Shown here: piece by piece, positions 10,254 through 18,153 of the stretch | How the letters are laid out: each line of letters begins with the position of its first letter | How positions within the stretch are numbered: the stretch's first letter is position 1 | From: Caulobacter radicis | Lineage (GTDB): Bacteria > Pseudomonadota > Alphaproteobacteria > Caulobacterales > Caulobacteraceae | Reading direction: 5' to 3' | NCBI RefSeq assembly: GCF_003094615.1 | Contig: NZ_QDKO01000032.1 | Coordinates: 248,001-312,000, forward strand | Length of the DNA: 64,000 bases | Notes under the pieces: generated by a model | What the model saw: only the letters and a program-made list of their open reading frames with translations | The model's database searches: none | What the model was told of the DNA's origin: nothing | Made by a program: the position numbers and the translations under genes

Positions 10254-10858
10254 TGCACCCGGCGGGGGCTTTCCACGTCGAGGACCGCGCGCGCCTGCTC
10301 GCCTTCCTCGCCGAGCATTCGTTCGTGACCCTGTGCGCCAGCGTCGGTGGCCGGCCGTTCGTGGTCCAGGCCCCCGTGGTGGTGCGCGACCTGGGCGCCG
10401 ACGGCCTTTTCCTCGACTTCCATCTGTCGCGGATGAACGCCGTGGCCAGGGCTGTGGTGACGGGCTTTTCCGCCATCGCCCTGGCCAGCGGCCCGCATGC
10501 CTATGTCAGCCCCGACTGGTACAGGACCGATGACCAGGTCCCGACCTGGAACTATGTCGGCGTCGAGGCCGAGGGCTTCGTCACGCCACTGTCGGACGCC
10601 GAGACGATCCAGCTGCTCGACGACCTGTCGGCCCAGGAGGAGGCGCGCCTCGCGCCCAAGCCGGTCTGGACGCGGGACAAGATGACGCCCGCCAGGTTCG
10701 ACGCCTTGCTGCGCGGCATCGTCGGCGCCCGGCTGCACGTCGAGCGCCTGGAGGGCACGTTCAAGCTTGGCCAGAACAAGCGTGAGGCCGAGCGGGCGGG
10801 CGTGATCGCGGCGCTGGGCGATCACCCGGTGGCGGGCTGGATGCGGGACGAGGGTTAG
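10253..10858 (+). CDS. PaiB-like FMN-binding split-barrel protein
   Basis: This 201-residue protein is of the FMN-binding negative transcriptional regulator family (PaiB type). Its ATG at 10253 overlaps the amidase stop by one base. Visible marks are FLAEHSFVTLCASVGGRPFVVQ, the FHLSRMNA motif, HAYVSPDWY and VPTWNYVGVEAEG, and a C-terminal LEGTFKLGQNK stretch, in the family order. Homologues repress sporulation or protease genes in Bacillus, but a regulatory role here is only by homology. The neighbouring repeat begins 20 bases past the stop. Confidence 0.88.
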   Translation: MHPAGAFHVEDRARLLAFLAEHSFVTLCASVGGRPFVVQAPVVVRDLGADGLFLDFHLSRMNAVARAVVTGFSAIALASGPHAYVSPDWYRTDDQVPTWNYVGVEAEGFVTPLSDAETIQLLDDLSAQEEARLAPKPVWTRDKMTPARFDALLRGIVGARLHVERLEGTFKLGQNKREAERAGVIAALGDHPVAGWMRDEG

Positions 10859-10877
10859 GGCTCGGCCTTTCCCATTT

Positions 10878-11017
10878 CTCCCGTCATTCCCGCCCTTGTG
10901 GCGGGAACCCCTGGTTCCGCTTTCACGGGATGTGCGAGCGGCGTGCTGAGCCCGCCGCCCCATCCGCCCTTGCGGCTGACAGAGGGGTTCCCGCCACAAG
11001 GGCGGGAATGACGGGAG
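10878..11017. repeat. Perfect 35-bp inverted repeat with 70-base spacer, family C
   Basis: The arms at 10878-10912 and 10983-11017 are exact reverse complements over 35 bases; each arm contains its own small palindrome gcgggaa/ttcccgc around cgcc...ggcg. The outer 17 bases equal the arm of the palindrome at 5043-5081. Confidence 0.85.
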
Positions 11018-11072
11018 GTTGGGGAAGCGATCCCTGATTGACCTCGTCGCCTTGGCGCCGCAAACAGCGCGC

Positions 11073-11458
11073 GGACCAGATGGCCGGGCGATCGCGGTAT
11101 CCCGTAAGGGAGTCGAGGAAAGTCCGGGCTCCACGGTGACAAGGCGGTGGGTAACGCCCACCGGGAGCAATCCCAGGGAAAGCGCCACAGAAAGCAAACC
11201 TCCTCCCTACGGGGCGGGAAGGGTGAAAGGGTGGGGTAAGAGCCCACCGCGGACCTGGCGACAGGGACGGCATGGCAAGCCCCGCCTGGAGCAAGACCGA
11301 ATAGGGATCCCGCGCCGGTTTACCGGCTAGGTCGTCACTGGCCGAGAGGATCCGGGTTGGTCGCGAGAGTCGTCCAGCAATGGGCGGCCAAGAGGAATGA
11401 TCGTCGCGTCCCTGTTCACAGGGGCGGCACAGAACCCGGCTTACAGGCCGTCTGGTCC
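11073..11458 (+). ncRNA. rnpB: RNase P RNA (class A)
   Basis: The catalytic RNA of RNase P, which matures tRNA 5' ends. The P1 helix is visible: ggaccagatggcc at 11073-11085 pairs with ggccgtctggtcc at 11446-11458, with one G-U. Between them are the conserved CR-I segment gaggaaagtccgggctcc (from about 11112), the agaaagcaaacc-like region, ggtaagagcccaccg, and the 3' conserved cagaacccggcttac near 11430. The order and spacing fit bacterial class A RNase P. The exact ends may differ by a few bases. It lies 270 bases upstream of mraZ. Confidence 0.95.
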
Positions 11459-11579
11459 ATCACATTTTCCGCAACCCCAAGCGTCCCAAGGCCCTCCGAA
11501 ATGGGCCGCGATGGGATGCGTCTGTGCGCGAGTCTGTGGATAGAAATACAGTTGTCTGTATGTTCCTGAATTAACCTTT

Positions 11580-11607
11580 TTGAACGGTGCGATATTACCG
11601 CTAGCGC
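11580..11607 (+). promoter_or_regulatory. Candidate housekeeping promoter for the mraZ operon
   Basis: TTGAAC at 11580-11585 and GCTAGCGC at 11600-11607, 14 bases apart, resemble the Caulobacter housekeeping pattern TTGAC-N10-14-GCTANAWC with mismatches. It lies 120 bases upstream of mraZ. Not confirmed. Confidence 0.4.
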
Positions 11608-11646
11608 CTTTGAATTCCTGGTGAAATGGCCCCTGGTGTCATTGTT

Positions 11647-11671
11647 TCCCACTTCATCCCATGTTAACCCA
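11647..11671 (-). promoter_or_regulatory. Triple MraZ box (three TGGGN repeats at 10-bp period)
   Basis: On the minus strand the region reads TGGGT, TAACA, TGGGA, TGAAG, TGGGA: three TGGGN pentamers separated by exactly 5 bases. This is the known binding pattern of MraZ in enterobacteria. It sits 57-81 bases before the mraZ GTG, downstream of the candidate promoter, so autoregulation of the dcw operon is likely. The repeats run opposite to transcription. A further pair, TGGGC-N5-TGGGA, lies on the plus strand at 11502-11516. Confidence 0.65.
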
Positions 11672-11727
11672 TTCGGGCTGGTCGGACTCGTGCTGGGGCG
11701 ACCGTGGTTTGGGCAAGGGTTGGCGGG

Positions 11728-12195
11728 GTGTTCCTCTCGACGTTCGAGAAGCAGCTGGACAGCAAGCGGCGCCTCGTGGTGCCGCAGGAGTTCCGCGCCG
11801 CCGTCTCGGGCCCCTTCGACGGCATCTTCTGCTTCCCCTCGATCGAGGCCGACTGCCTGGAAGCCGGCGGCAAGGCCCTGTTCGACCGCTACCAGGCGGT
11901 GATCGACGAGCTGCCCTTCGGCGACCCGGTGCGCTCGGCGCTGGAGACCAGCGTCCTGGGCGGCATGGCTCGCCTGTCGTTCGACACCGCCGGCCGCATC
12001 ACCCTGCCCGACGTGCTGTGCGACATGTTCGGCCTGACCGACGAGGTCACCATCGTGGGGCTGGGCGAACGCTTCCAGATCTGGTCGCGCGACGCCTTCC
12101 AGGCCCACCGCGCGACCCAGCGCGAACTGGCCCGCGACGGCCTGGCCGCCCTGCGCGCCCAGCAGCGCGTCGCCCGCCTGGGGGGCGCCGCATGA
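11728..12195 (+). CDS. mraZ: Transcriptional regulator MraZ
   Basis: This 155-residue protein has the two SpoVT/AbrB-like swaps of MraZ: STFEKQLDSKRRLVVPQEFR at residues 4-23 and RLSFDTAGRITLPDVLC around residue 80. MraZ forms a ring-shaped oligomer and represses its own dcw operon. The start is GTG 11728, with aaggg 8 bases upstream. Its stop overlaps the rsmH start (ATGA). The three-repeat MraZ box at 11647-11671 fits self-regulation. Confidence 0.95.
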   Translation: MFLSTFEKQLDSKRRLVVPQEFRAAVSGPFDGIFCFPSIEADCLEAGGKALFDRYQAVIDELPFGDPVRSALETSVLGGMARLSFDTAGRITLPDVLCDMFGLTDEVTIVGLGERFQIWSRDAFQAHRATQRELARDGLAALRAQQRVARLGGAA

Positions 12196-13133
12196 GCGCC
12201 GCCCCGCACATCTCGGTCCTGCTGAGCGAAGTCGTCGCCGCGCTCGACGCCAAGCCCGGCGACATGATCCTCGACGGCACCTTCGGCGCCGGCGGCTACA
12301 CCCGCGCGATCCTGGGAAGCGGCGCCTCGGTGACGGCCTTCGACCGCGATCCGACGGTGCAGCGCTTCACGTCCGACCTTCCCGCGACGGATGGTCGCTT
12401 TCGGCTGATTCAGGACCGTTTCTCGCAAATCACCGCCTATTTTGGGCCTGCGTCGGTGGACGGCGTAACCCTGGATCTTGGCGTGTCTTCCATGCAGCTC
12501 GACGAAGCCGAGCGCGGCTTCTCCTTCATGCGCGACGGTCCGCTGGACATGCGCATGGGCGACGACGGCCCCACGGCGGCCGATCTGGTCAACACCCTCG
12601 ACCAGGTCGAGCTTGCCCGCATCCTCTATGTCTACGGCGAGGAGCACGCCTCGCGCCGCGTGGCCAGCTTCATCGTCAAGCGCCGCGCCGAAGAGCCGTT
12701 CACCCGTACGCTGGACCTGGCGGCCGTGATCGAGCGCGCGCTGGGCGGTCGCAAGGGCGCCAAGGTGCATCCGGCCACCCGCTCGTTCCAAGGCTTGCGC
12801 ATCGCCGTCAATGACGAGCTTGGCGAGCTGGAGGCGGGTCTGGCCGCCGCCGAGGCCGTGCTGAAGCCGGGCGGTCGCCTGGCCGTGGTCACCTTCCATT
12901 CGCTGGAAGACCGCATCGTCAAGAATTTCCTGGCCGAACGCGCCGGCCGCACGCCGGGCGGCTCGCGCCACGCGCCGCCGACCGCCGCTGGCGCGCCGCC
13001 CAGCTTCAAGCTGATCTCGACCAAGGCCATCGCGCCGGGCGAGGAAGAGCTGGCCGTCAATCCGCGGGCCCGCTCGTCCAAGCTGCGCGCCGCCGTCCGC
13101 ACCGAGGCCCCCGTCTGGGAGGCCTCGGCGTGA
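12192..13133 (+). CDS. rsmH: 16S rRNA (cytosine(1402)-N(4))-methyltransferase
   Basis: A 313-residue SAM-dependent enzyme (also called MraW) that N4-methylates C1402 in the ribosomal decoding centre. The N-terminal HISVLLSEVVAAL and the SAM motif DGTFGAGGYT (28-37) are characteristic, as are LDLGVSSMQLDEAERGFSF, PLDMRM and the C-terminal FHSLEDRIVK. Length is normal for the family. It overlaps mraZ by 4 bases and ftsL by 4 bases (GTGA), so it is translated with the division operon. Confidence 0.97.
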   Translation: MSAAPHISVLLSEVVAALDAKPGDMILDGTFGAGGYTRAILGSGASVTAFDRDPTVQRFTSDLPATDGRFRLIQDRFSQITAYFGPASVDGVTLDLGVSSMQLDEAERGFSFMRDGPLDMRMGDDGPTAADLVNTLDQVELARILYVYGEEHASRRVASFIVKRRAEEPFTRTLDLAAVIERALGGRKGAKVHPATRSFQGLRIAVNDELGELEAGLAAAEAVLKPGGRLAVVTFHSLEDRIVKNFLAERAGRTPGGSRHAPPTAAGAPPSFKLISTKAIAPGEEELAVNPRARSSKLRAAVRTEAPVWEASA

Positions 13134-13561
13134 GGATCTCGGAGGTCTTCCATCGCCGCGTGCGCGGCTTCCGCGTCGTCGACATCGTCGGCGTGGGCGT
13201 GCTGCTGACCCTGGTGCTGGGCGTCTATATGGCGAAAGCCTTCGCCGGCCGCGAGCGCGCCGAGATCGCCTCGGTCGAGCGCCAGATCGAGGAAGAGCGG
13301 ATCAAGGTCCGCCTGCTGAAGGCCGAGGTCGCGCACCTCGAGCAGCCGCGCCGCATCGAATCCCTGGCCCAGGCCGCCCAGCTGGCCCCGATCGCGCCCG
13401 ACCGCGAGACCAGCGAGGACGCGCTGATCGACGTCGCCCGCAAGCCGATCCCGGCTTCCAAGCCGCTCGCCCCGCCGGTCGCCGCCGCGGCCGATCCGGC
13501 CCTGGCCGCCGCCGACGCGCCCGACGGGGTCAGCGCCGGCGCCGAGGAGGCTCCGCGATGA
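13130..13561 (+). CDS. ftsL: Cell division protein FtsL
   Basis: A 143-residue bitopic membrane protein at the position always occupied by ftsL between rsmH and ftsI. It has a short cytoplasmic tail, a transmembrane helix at about 18-37 (VDIVGVGVLLTLVLGVYMAK), and a periplasmic coiled coil at about 41-80 (ERAEIASVERQIEEERIKVR). The Ala/Pro-rich tail is variable. FtsL joins FtsB and FtsQ to activate FtsW and FtsI at the septum. The start is GTG 13130, overlapping the rsmH stop; its own stop overlaps ftsI by 4 bases. The call rests mainly on position and architecture. Confidence 0.9.
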   Translation: MRISEVFHRRVRGFRVVDIVGVGVLLTLVLGVYMAKAFAGRERAEIASVERQIEEERIKVRLLKAEVAHLEQPRRIESLAQAAQLAPIAPDRETSEDALIDVARKPIPASKPLAPPVAAAADPALAAADAPDGVSAGAEEAPR

Positions 13562-15321
13562 GCCTGGCCAACCTCGTTCCCCATGGCGGCGGTCCGGCCT
13601 GGCGCTGGCTGATCGAACGCGTCTGGCGCCTTGAGCACGCCTTCGAGCGCTCGCGCGCCGCGGCCAAGCCTGAAGACGACACCAGCATCCGCATCTTCTT
13701 CGTCCTGGCCCTGTTCGCCTGCGCCTTCATGGTGCTGGCCGTCGGCGCCACCTGGGCGGCGGTGTTCTCCAGCGCCGGCAAGAACGGCGGCTTCCTGGCG
13801 GCCATGGAAGGCGCGCGCGGCGATCTCGTCGACCGCGAGGGCAAGCTGCTGGCCGTCGACCTGACCCACTACGCGCTCTACATCGATCCCAAGGAAGTCT
13901 GGGACGCCAAGGCCACGCGCGCCGCCCTGGGCAAGGCCCTGCCGCAGGTGCCGGCTAAGCGCCTGGACAAGGCCATCTTCGGCGACCGCCGCACCTTCCT
14001 GCTGGGCGGCCTGGACCCGGCCCAGAAGGACGCCATCTTCAACCTGGGCCTGCCGGGCGTGGAGTTCGAGGAACAGGCCCGCCGGGTCTATCCGCTGGGC
14101 GTCTCGGCCGCGCACTTCGTCGGCTTCGTCGACGGCGGCGGCAAGGGGCTGGCCGGCGCCGAGGGCGCGCTGAACGACGACATCCACGCGGCCGCCGCCA
14201 AGGGCGAGGGCGCGGCCCCGATCGCCCTGTCGATCGACCTGCGCGTCCAGGCCGCCCTCGAGGACGAGTTGCGCAAGGCCGCCCTCGAATTTGGCCCCAA
14301 GGGCGCGGTCGGCATCGTCACCAACGTCCACACCGGCGAGATCCTGGGTCTGGCCAGCTATCCGGACTTCGATCCGAACGATCCGGGCAAGGCCAGCGAC
14401 GACGCCAAGCTGAACCGCGCGGCCGCCTCGGTCTACGAGATGGGCTCGACCTTCAAGGCCTTCACCGTCGCCATCGGCCTGGATACGGGCGTGGCCACGC
14501 CCAGCTCGACCTTCGACGCGCGCGAGCCCTACAAGCTGGGCTACCGCACGATCCACGACTACCACGCCTCGCGGAAGATCCTGACCCTGGTCGAGGTGTT
14601 TCAGCACTCGTCCAACATCGGCACCGCGCGCCTGGCCGAGGGCGTCGGCGCCCAGCGCCTGAGCCAGTACTACGGCAACCTGGGCCTGACCAAGCCGGCC
14701 AAGGTGGAGCTGCGCGAGTCCGCCCGCCCGTTGACCCCGAAGAAGTGGGACACCGACGCGGTGGCCTCCACCTCGTTCGGCCACGGCATGAACGTCAGCC
14801 CGCTGGCGCTGGCCCGCGCCTTCGGTCCGCTGCTGAACGGCGGCACCATGCCGCCGCTGACCATCCGCAAGCTGCCGCCAGGCGTGCGTCCGGAAGGCCC
14901 GCGCGTGCTGTCCGAAGAGACCTCGCAGCAGATGCTGCAGATCATGCGCGCCAACGTCACCGGCGGCAGCGGCAAGACCGCCGACGTCAAGGGCCTGTCG
15001 GTCGGCGGCAAGACCGGCACCGGCGAGAAGTACGATCCCACGATCCGCGGCTACAACCACCAGCGCCAGGTCTCGTCCTTCGCCGCGGTGTTCCCCACCG
15101 AGGGACCGCTGGAGGCCGACCGTTATTTCGTCCTGATCCTGATGGACGAGCCGCACGGCACGGCCAAGACCTTCGGCTTCTCGACGGGCGGCTGGGTGGC
15201 CACGCCGGCCGCCGGCCGCGTCATCGACCGCATCGCTCCGTTCCTCGGCGTCCAGCGCCGGAACGAACTCATCATCGCCGGCGCCCAGCCGAAAGCCACC
15301 ACGCCAGGGGCGGGACTTTGA
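13558..15321 (+). CDS. ftsI: Peptidoglycan transpeptidase FtsI (PBP3)
   Basis: A 587-residue septal DD-transpeptidase that crosslinks peptidoglycan. It has a membrane anchor at about 45-64, a dimerisation-type domain, and the penicillin-binding domain with all three motifs: STFK at 297-300 (Ser297 is the acyl-enzyme nucleophile), SSN at 351-353 and KTGT at 485-488. It works with FtsW under FtsQLB control. It overlaps ftsL by 4 bases and its TGA overlaps the TTG start of murE. Confidence 0.97.
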   Translation: MSLANLVPHGGGPAWRWLIERVWRLEHAFERSRAAAKPEDDTSIRIFFVLALFACAFMVLAVGATWAAVFSSAGKNGGFLAAMEGARGDLVDREGKLLAVDLTHYALYIDPKEVWDAKATRAALGKALPQVPAKRLDKAIFGDRRTFLLGGLDPAQKDAIFNLGLPGVEFEEQARRVYPLGVSAAHFVGFVDGGGKGLAGAEGALNDDIHAAAAKGEGAAPIALSIDLRVQAALEDELRKAALEFGPKGAVGIVTNVHTGEILGLASYPDFDPNDPGKASDDAKLNRAAASVYEMGSTFKAFTVAIGLDTGVATPSSTFDAREPYKLGYRTIHDYHASRKILTLVEVFQHSSNIGTARLAEGVGAQRLSQYYGNLGLTKPAKVELRESARPLTPKKWDTDAVASTSFGHGMNVSPLALARAFGPLLNGGTMPPLTIRKLPPGVRPEGPRVLSEETSQQMLQIMRANVTGGSGKTADVKGLSVGGKTGTGEKYDPTIRGYNHQRQVSSFAAVFPTEGPLEADRYFVLILMDEPHGTAKTFGFSTGGWVATPAAGRVIDRIAPFLGVQRRNELIIAGAQPKATTPGAGL

Positions 15322-16775
15322 CCAAGACGCTTTCACAGATCCTGCACCGTCCGTTCGACGCTGACCCGGCCATCGCCGGGGTCACCGCCGACAGCCGCAA
15401 GGTGCGTGAAGGCTTCCTGTTCGCCGCCCTGCCGGGCAGCAAGGTCGACGGCCGCGGCTTCATTCCGGGCGCGATCGCCTCGGGCGCGGCCGCCGTCCTG
15501 GCGCCCGACGACGTGACCGATCTTTCGGTGCCGACCGCTCATGCGACCGACATCCGCCGCGCCTACGCCCTGGCCGCCGCCGAGTTCTGGGCGCAGCAGC
15601 CGGCCACGGTGATCGCGGTCACCGGCACCAACGGCAAGACCTCGGTCGCCGGCTTCGCCCGCCAGATCCTGGCCCTGCTGGGCAAGAAGGCCGCCAGCAT
15701 GGGCACCCTGGGCGTCGTCGTCAGCGCCCCGGGCGTTCCCGACGAGCAGCTGACCCCGCCGGGCCTGACCACGCCGGACGCCGCCGACGTCGCCGAGATG
15801 GCCGCCAAGCTGGCTGGCATGGGCGTGACCCACCTGGCCGTCGAGGCCTCGTCGCACGGCATCGACCAGCGCCGCCTGGACGGCCTGAAGATCAGCGCCG
15901 CCGGCTTCACCAACTTCACCCAGGACCACCTCGACTATCACGGCACCATGGGCTGCTATCGGGCCGCCAAGCTGCGCCTGTTCGAGGCCCTGCTGCCGCG
16001 CGGCGCGACCGCCGTGCTGAACGCCGACAGCGACGCCTTCCCCGCCTTCGCCGCCGCCGCCGTGACCTCGGGCGAGACCATCCTGTCGGTGGGCGAGCAG
16101 GGCCAGGGCCTGAAGCTCATTTCCCGCGAGCCGACCCCCTGGGGCCAGCTGCTGAAGATCGCCGCCCAGGACCGTGAGTTCGAAGTCCGCTTGCCGCTGG
16201 CCGGCGACTTCCAGGCCTCCAACGTGCTGGTCGCGGCCGGCCTGGTGCTGGCCACCGGCGAGGATCTGGACGCCGTGCTCGCCGCCCTGGAAAAGCTGGA
16301 AGGCGCGGCCGGCCGGCTGCAGCGCGTGGGCAAGGGAACCGGCAAGGGCGAGGCCTATGTCGACTACGCCCACACCCCCGACGGCCTGGAGACGGTGCTG
16401 AAGGCCCTGCGCCCGCATGTCCGTGGCAAGCTGGTGGCCGTGTTCGGCGCCGGCGGCGACCGTGACCGCACCAAGCGTCCGCAGATGGGCGAGATCGCCG
16501 CCCGCCTGGCCGACGTCGCCATCGTCACCGACGACAATCCGCGTTCGGAAGATCCCGCCAGCATCCGCGCCGCCATCCTTGCCGCCGCCCCCGGCGCGCG
16601 CGAGATCGGCGACCGCCGCGAGGCCATCCGCGCCGGCGTCGCCCTGCTGGAAGACGGCGACGTGCTGGTCGTGGCCGGCAAGGGCCACGAGCAGGGCCAG
16701 CTGGTGGCCGGCGTCAACCACCCCTTCGACGACGTGGCCGAGACCCTGAGCGCGCTGGAGGCCGTCCATGGCTGA
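15318..16775 (+). CDS. murE: UDP-N-acetylmuramoyl-L-alanyl-D-glutamate:meso-diaminopimelate ligase
   Basis: A 485-residue Mur ligase adding the third residue of the stem peptide with ATP. Start: the frame has no good ATG, and TTG 15318 overlaps the ftsI stop (TTGA) with aggggcggg upstream. The ATP loop is GTNGKTS at 103-109. The DNPR motif (TDDNPRSEDP, about 100 residues from the end) marks enzymes specific for meso-diaminopimelate rather than lysine. Its end overlaps murF by 8 bases. Confidence 0.96.
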   Translation: MTKTLSQILHRPFDADPAIAGVTADSRKVREGFLFAALPGSKVDGRGFIPGAIASGAAAVLAPDDVTDLSVPTAHATDIRRAYALAAAEFWAQQPATVIAVTGTNGKTSVAGFARQILALLGKKAASMGTLGVVVSAPGVPDEQLTPPGLTTPDAADVAEMAAKLAGMGVTHLAVEASSHGIDQRRLDGLKISAAGFTNFTQDHLDYHGTMGCYRAAKLRLFEALLPRGATAVLNADSDAFPAFAAAAVTSGETILSVGEQGQGLKLISREPTPWGQLLKIAAQDREFEVRLPLAGDFQASNVLVAAGLVLATGEDLDAVLAALEKLEGAAGRLQRVGKGTGKGEAYVDYAHTPDGLETVLKALRPHVRGKLVAVFGAGGDRDRTKRPQMGEIAARLADVAIVTDDNPRSEDPASIRAAILAAAPGAREIGDRREAIRAGVALLEDGDVLVVAGKGHEQGQLVAGVNHPFDDVAETLSALEAVHG

Positions 16776-18153
16776 CGCCCTCTGGACCGCCGAAGAGATC
16801 GCCGCCGCGACCGGCGGCACGGTCGCCGGCGACTTTTCCGCCACCGGCGTCTCGATCGACAGCCGCAGCATCGAGCCGGGCGACCTGTTCGTCGCCCTGG
16901 CCGGCGTGCGCGACGGCCACGAGTTCGTCGCCCAGACGGCGCAGAAGGGCGCGGCCGGCGCGCTGGTCTCGCAAGCCGTCCCGACCCCCGCCGTCGTCGT
17001 GCCCGACACCTTCAAGGCGCTGGAAGCCCTGGGCGTCGCCGCCCGCGAACGCGCGCCCCAGGCTCGCCGCGGCGCCGTCACGGGCTCGGTCGGCAAGACC
17101 AGCGTCACCCGCGCCGTCGAGGCCGGCCTGCGCCGCGCCGGCAAGGCCCACGCCTCGGTGAAGTCGTACAACAACCACCTGGGCGTGCCGCTGACCCTGG
17201 CCCGCATGCCGCGCGATACGCAGCGGGCGGTGTTCGAGGTCGGCATGAACCATGCGGACGAGATCACCCCGCTGTCGAAGTTCATCCGCCCGCACGCGGT
17301 GGCGATCACCACGGTCGGCCCGGTGCATCTGGAGAACTTCGCCGACGGCGAGATCGGCGTGGCCCGCGCGAAAGCCGAGATCTTCGACGGGCTGGAGCCC
17401 GGCGGCGTCGCCGTGCTGAACGCCGACAATCAATGGTTCGACCTGCTGAAGGGCGAGGCCGAGAAGGCCGGCGCGACCGTGCGCAGCTTCGGCCGTGACG
17501 GATCCAGCGCCCGCCTCGTCGACTTCGTGGTCGAGGGCGCCGGCGCGACCGTCGTCGCCGAGCTGGACGGCCAGCCGCTGTCGTTCCCGATCCGCCAGAC
17601 CGGCGTGCACTGGGGCCCCAACAGCCTGTGCGTGCTGCTGATGCTGGAAGCCCTGGGCGTCGACCGCGCCACGGCCCTGGCGGCCCTGGCCGAGTTCGCG
17701 CCGATCGAGGGCCGCGGCGCCGAGCAGACGGTCGCCATCGACGGCGGCGTCTTCACCCTGGTCGACGAGAGCTACAACGCCAATCCGGTGTCGATGCAGG
17801 CGGCCCTGGCCACCCTGGGCGCGCGCAAGGTCGCCGGCCGCCGGATCGTGGCCCTGACCGACATGCTGGAGCTGGGTCCCGACAGCCCGCGCTTCCATGC
17901 AGAGCTTGCAGGCCCGATCGCCCAGGCGGGCATCGATCTGGTGTTCTGCGCCGGGCCGTTAATGATGTCGCTGTGGAACGCGCTTCCGCAGGAGCGCCGG
18001 GGCGGCTATGCGGACGCCGCGCCCGCGTTGGCGCAGCAGATCGCCTCGGCCATGCAGCCGGGCGACGTGGTGATGGTGAAGGGGTCGAACGGGTCACGGG
18101 CCGGCGCTATCGCCGCCGCCCTGTCCGCGCTCGGCCGGCGGGAACAAGTCTGA
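16768..18153 (+). CDS. murF: UDP-N-acetylmuramoyl-tripeptide:D-alanyl-D-alanine ligase
   Basis: A 461-residue Mur ligase that adds D-Ala-D-Ala to complete the UDP-MurNAc-pentapeptide. The N-terminal SIDSRSIEPGDLFVAL binds the UDP-substrate, the ATP loop is GSVGKTS at 106-112, and the central motifs KSYNNHLGVPLTL, EVGMNHADEI and VDESYNANPVSM are as in the family. It starts 8 bases inside murE and shares a base with mraY (TGATG). Confidence 0.97.
   Translation: MADALWTAEEIAAATGGTVAGDFSATGVSIDSRSIEPGDLFVALAGVRDGHEFVAQTAQKGAAGALVSQAVPTPAVVVPDTFKALEALGVAARERAPQARRGAVTGSVGKTSVTRAVEAGLRRAGKAHASVKSYNNHLGVPLTLARMPRDTQRAVFEVGMNHADEITPLSKFIRPHAVAITTVGPVHLENFADGEIGVARAKAEIFDGLEPGGVAVLNADNQWFDLLKGEAEKAGATVRSFGRDGSSARLVDFVVEGAGATVVAELDGQPLSFPIRQTGVHWGPNSLCVLLMLEALGVDRATALAALAEFAPIEGRGAEQTVAIDGGVFTLVDESYNANPVSMQAALATLGARKVAGRRIVALTDMLELGPDSPRFHAELAGPIAQAGIDLVFCAGPLMMSLWNALPQERRGGYADAAPALAQQIASAMQPGDVVMVKGSNGSRAGAIAAALSALGRREQV

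Noticed and set aside
11694..11725. Four TGG(G/T/C)N pentamers immediately before mraZ as extra MraZ boxes
   Set aside because: Spacing is irregular (11, 5 and 11 bases) and only two are TGGGN; the array at 11647-11671 fits much better.
13225..17898. Several long minus-strand frames opposite ftsI, murE and murF
   Set aside because: Shadows of the dcw genes; no start sites with ribosome signals and no recognisable motifs.
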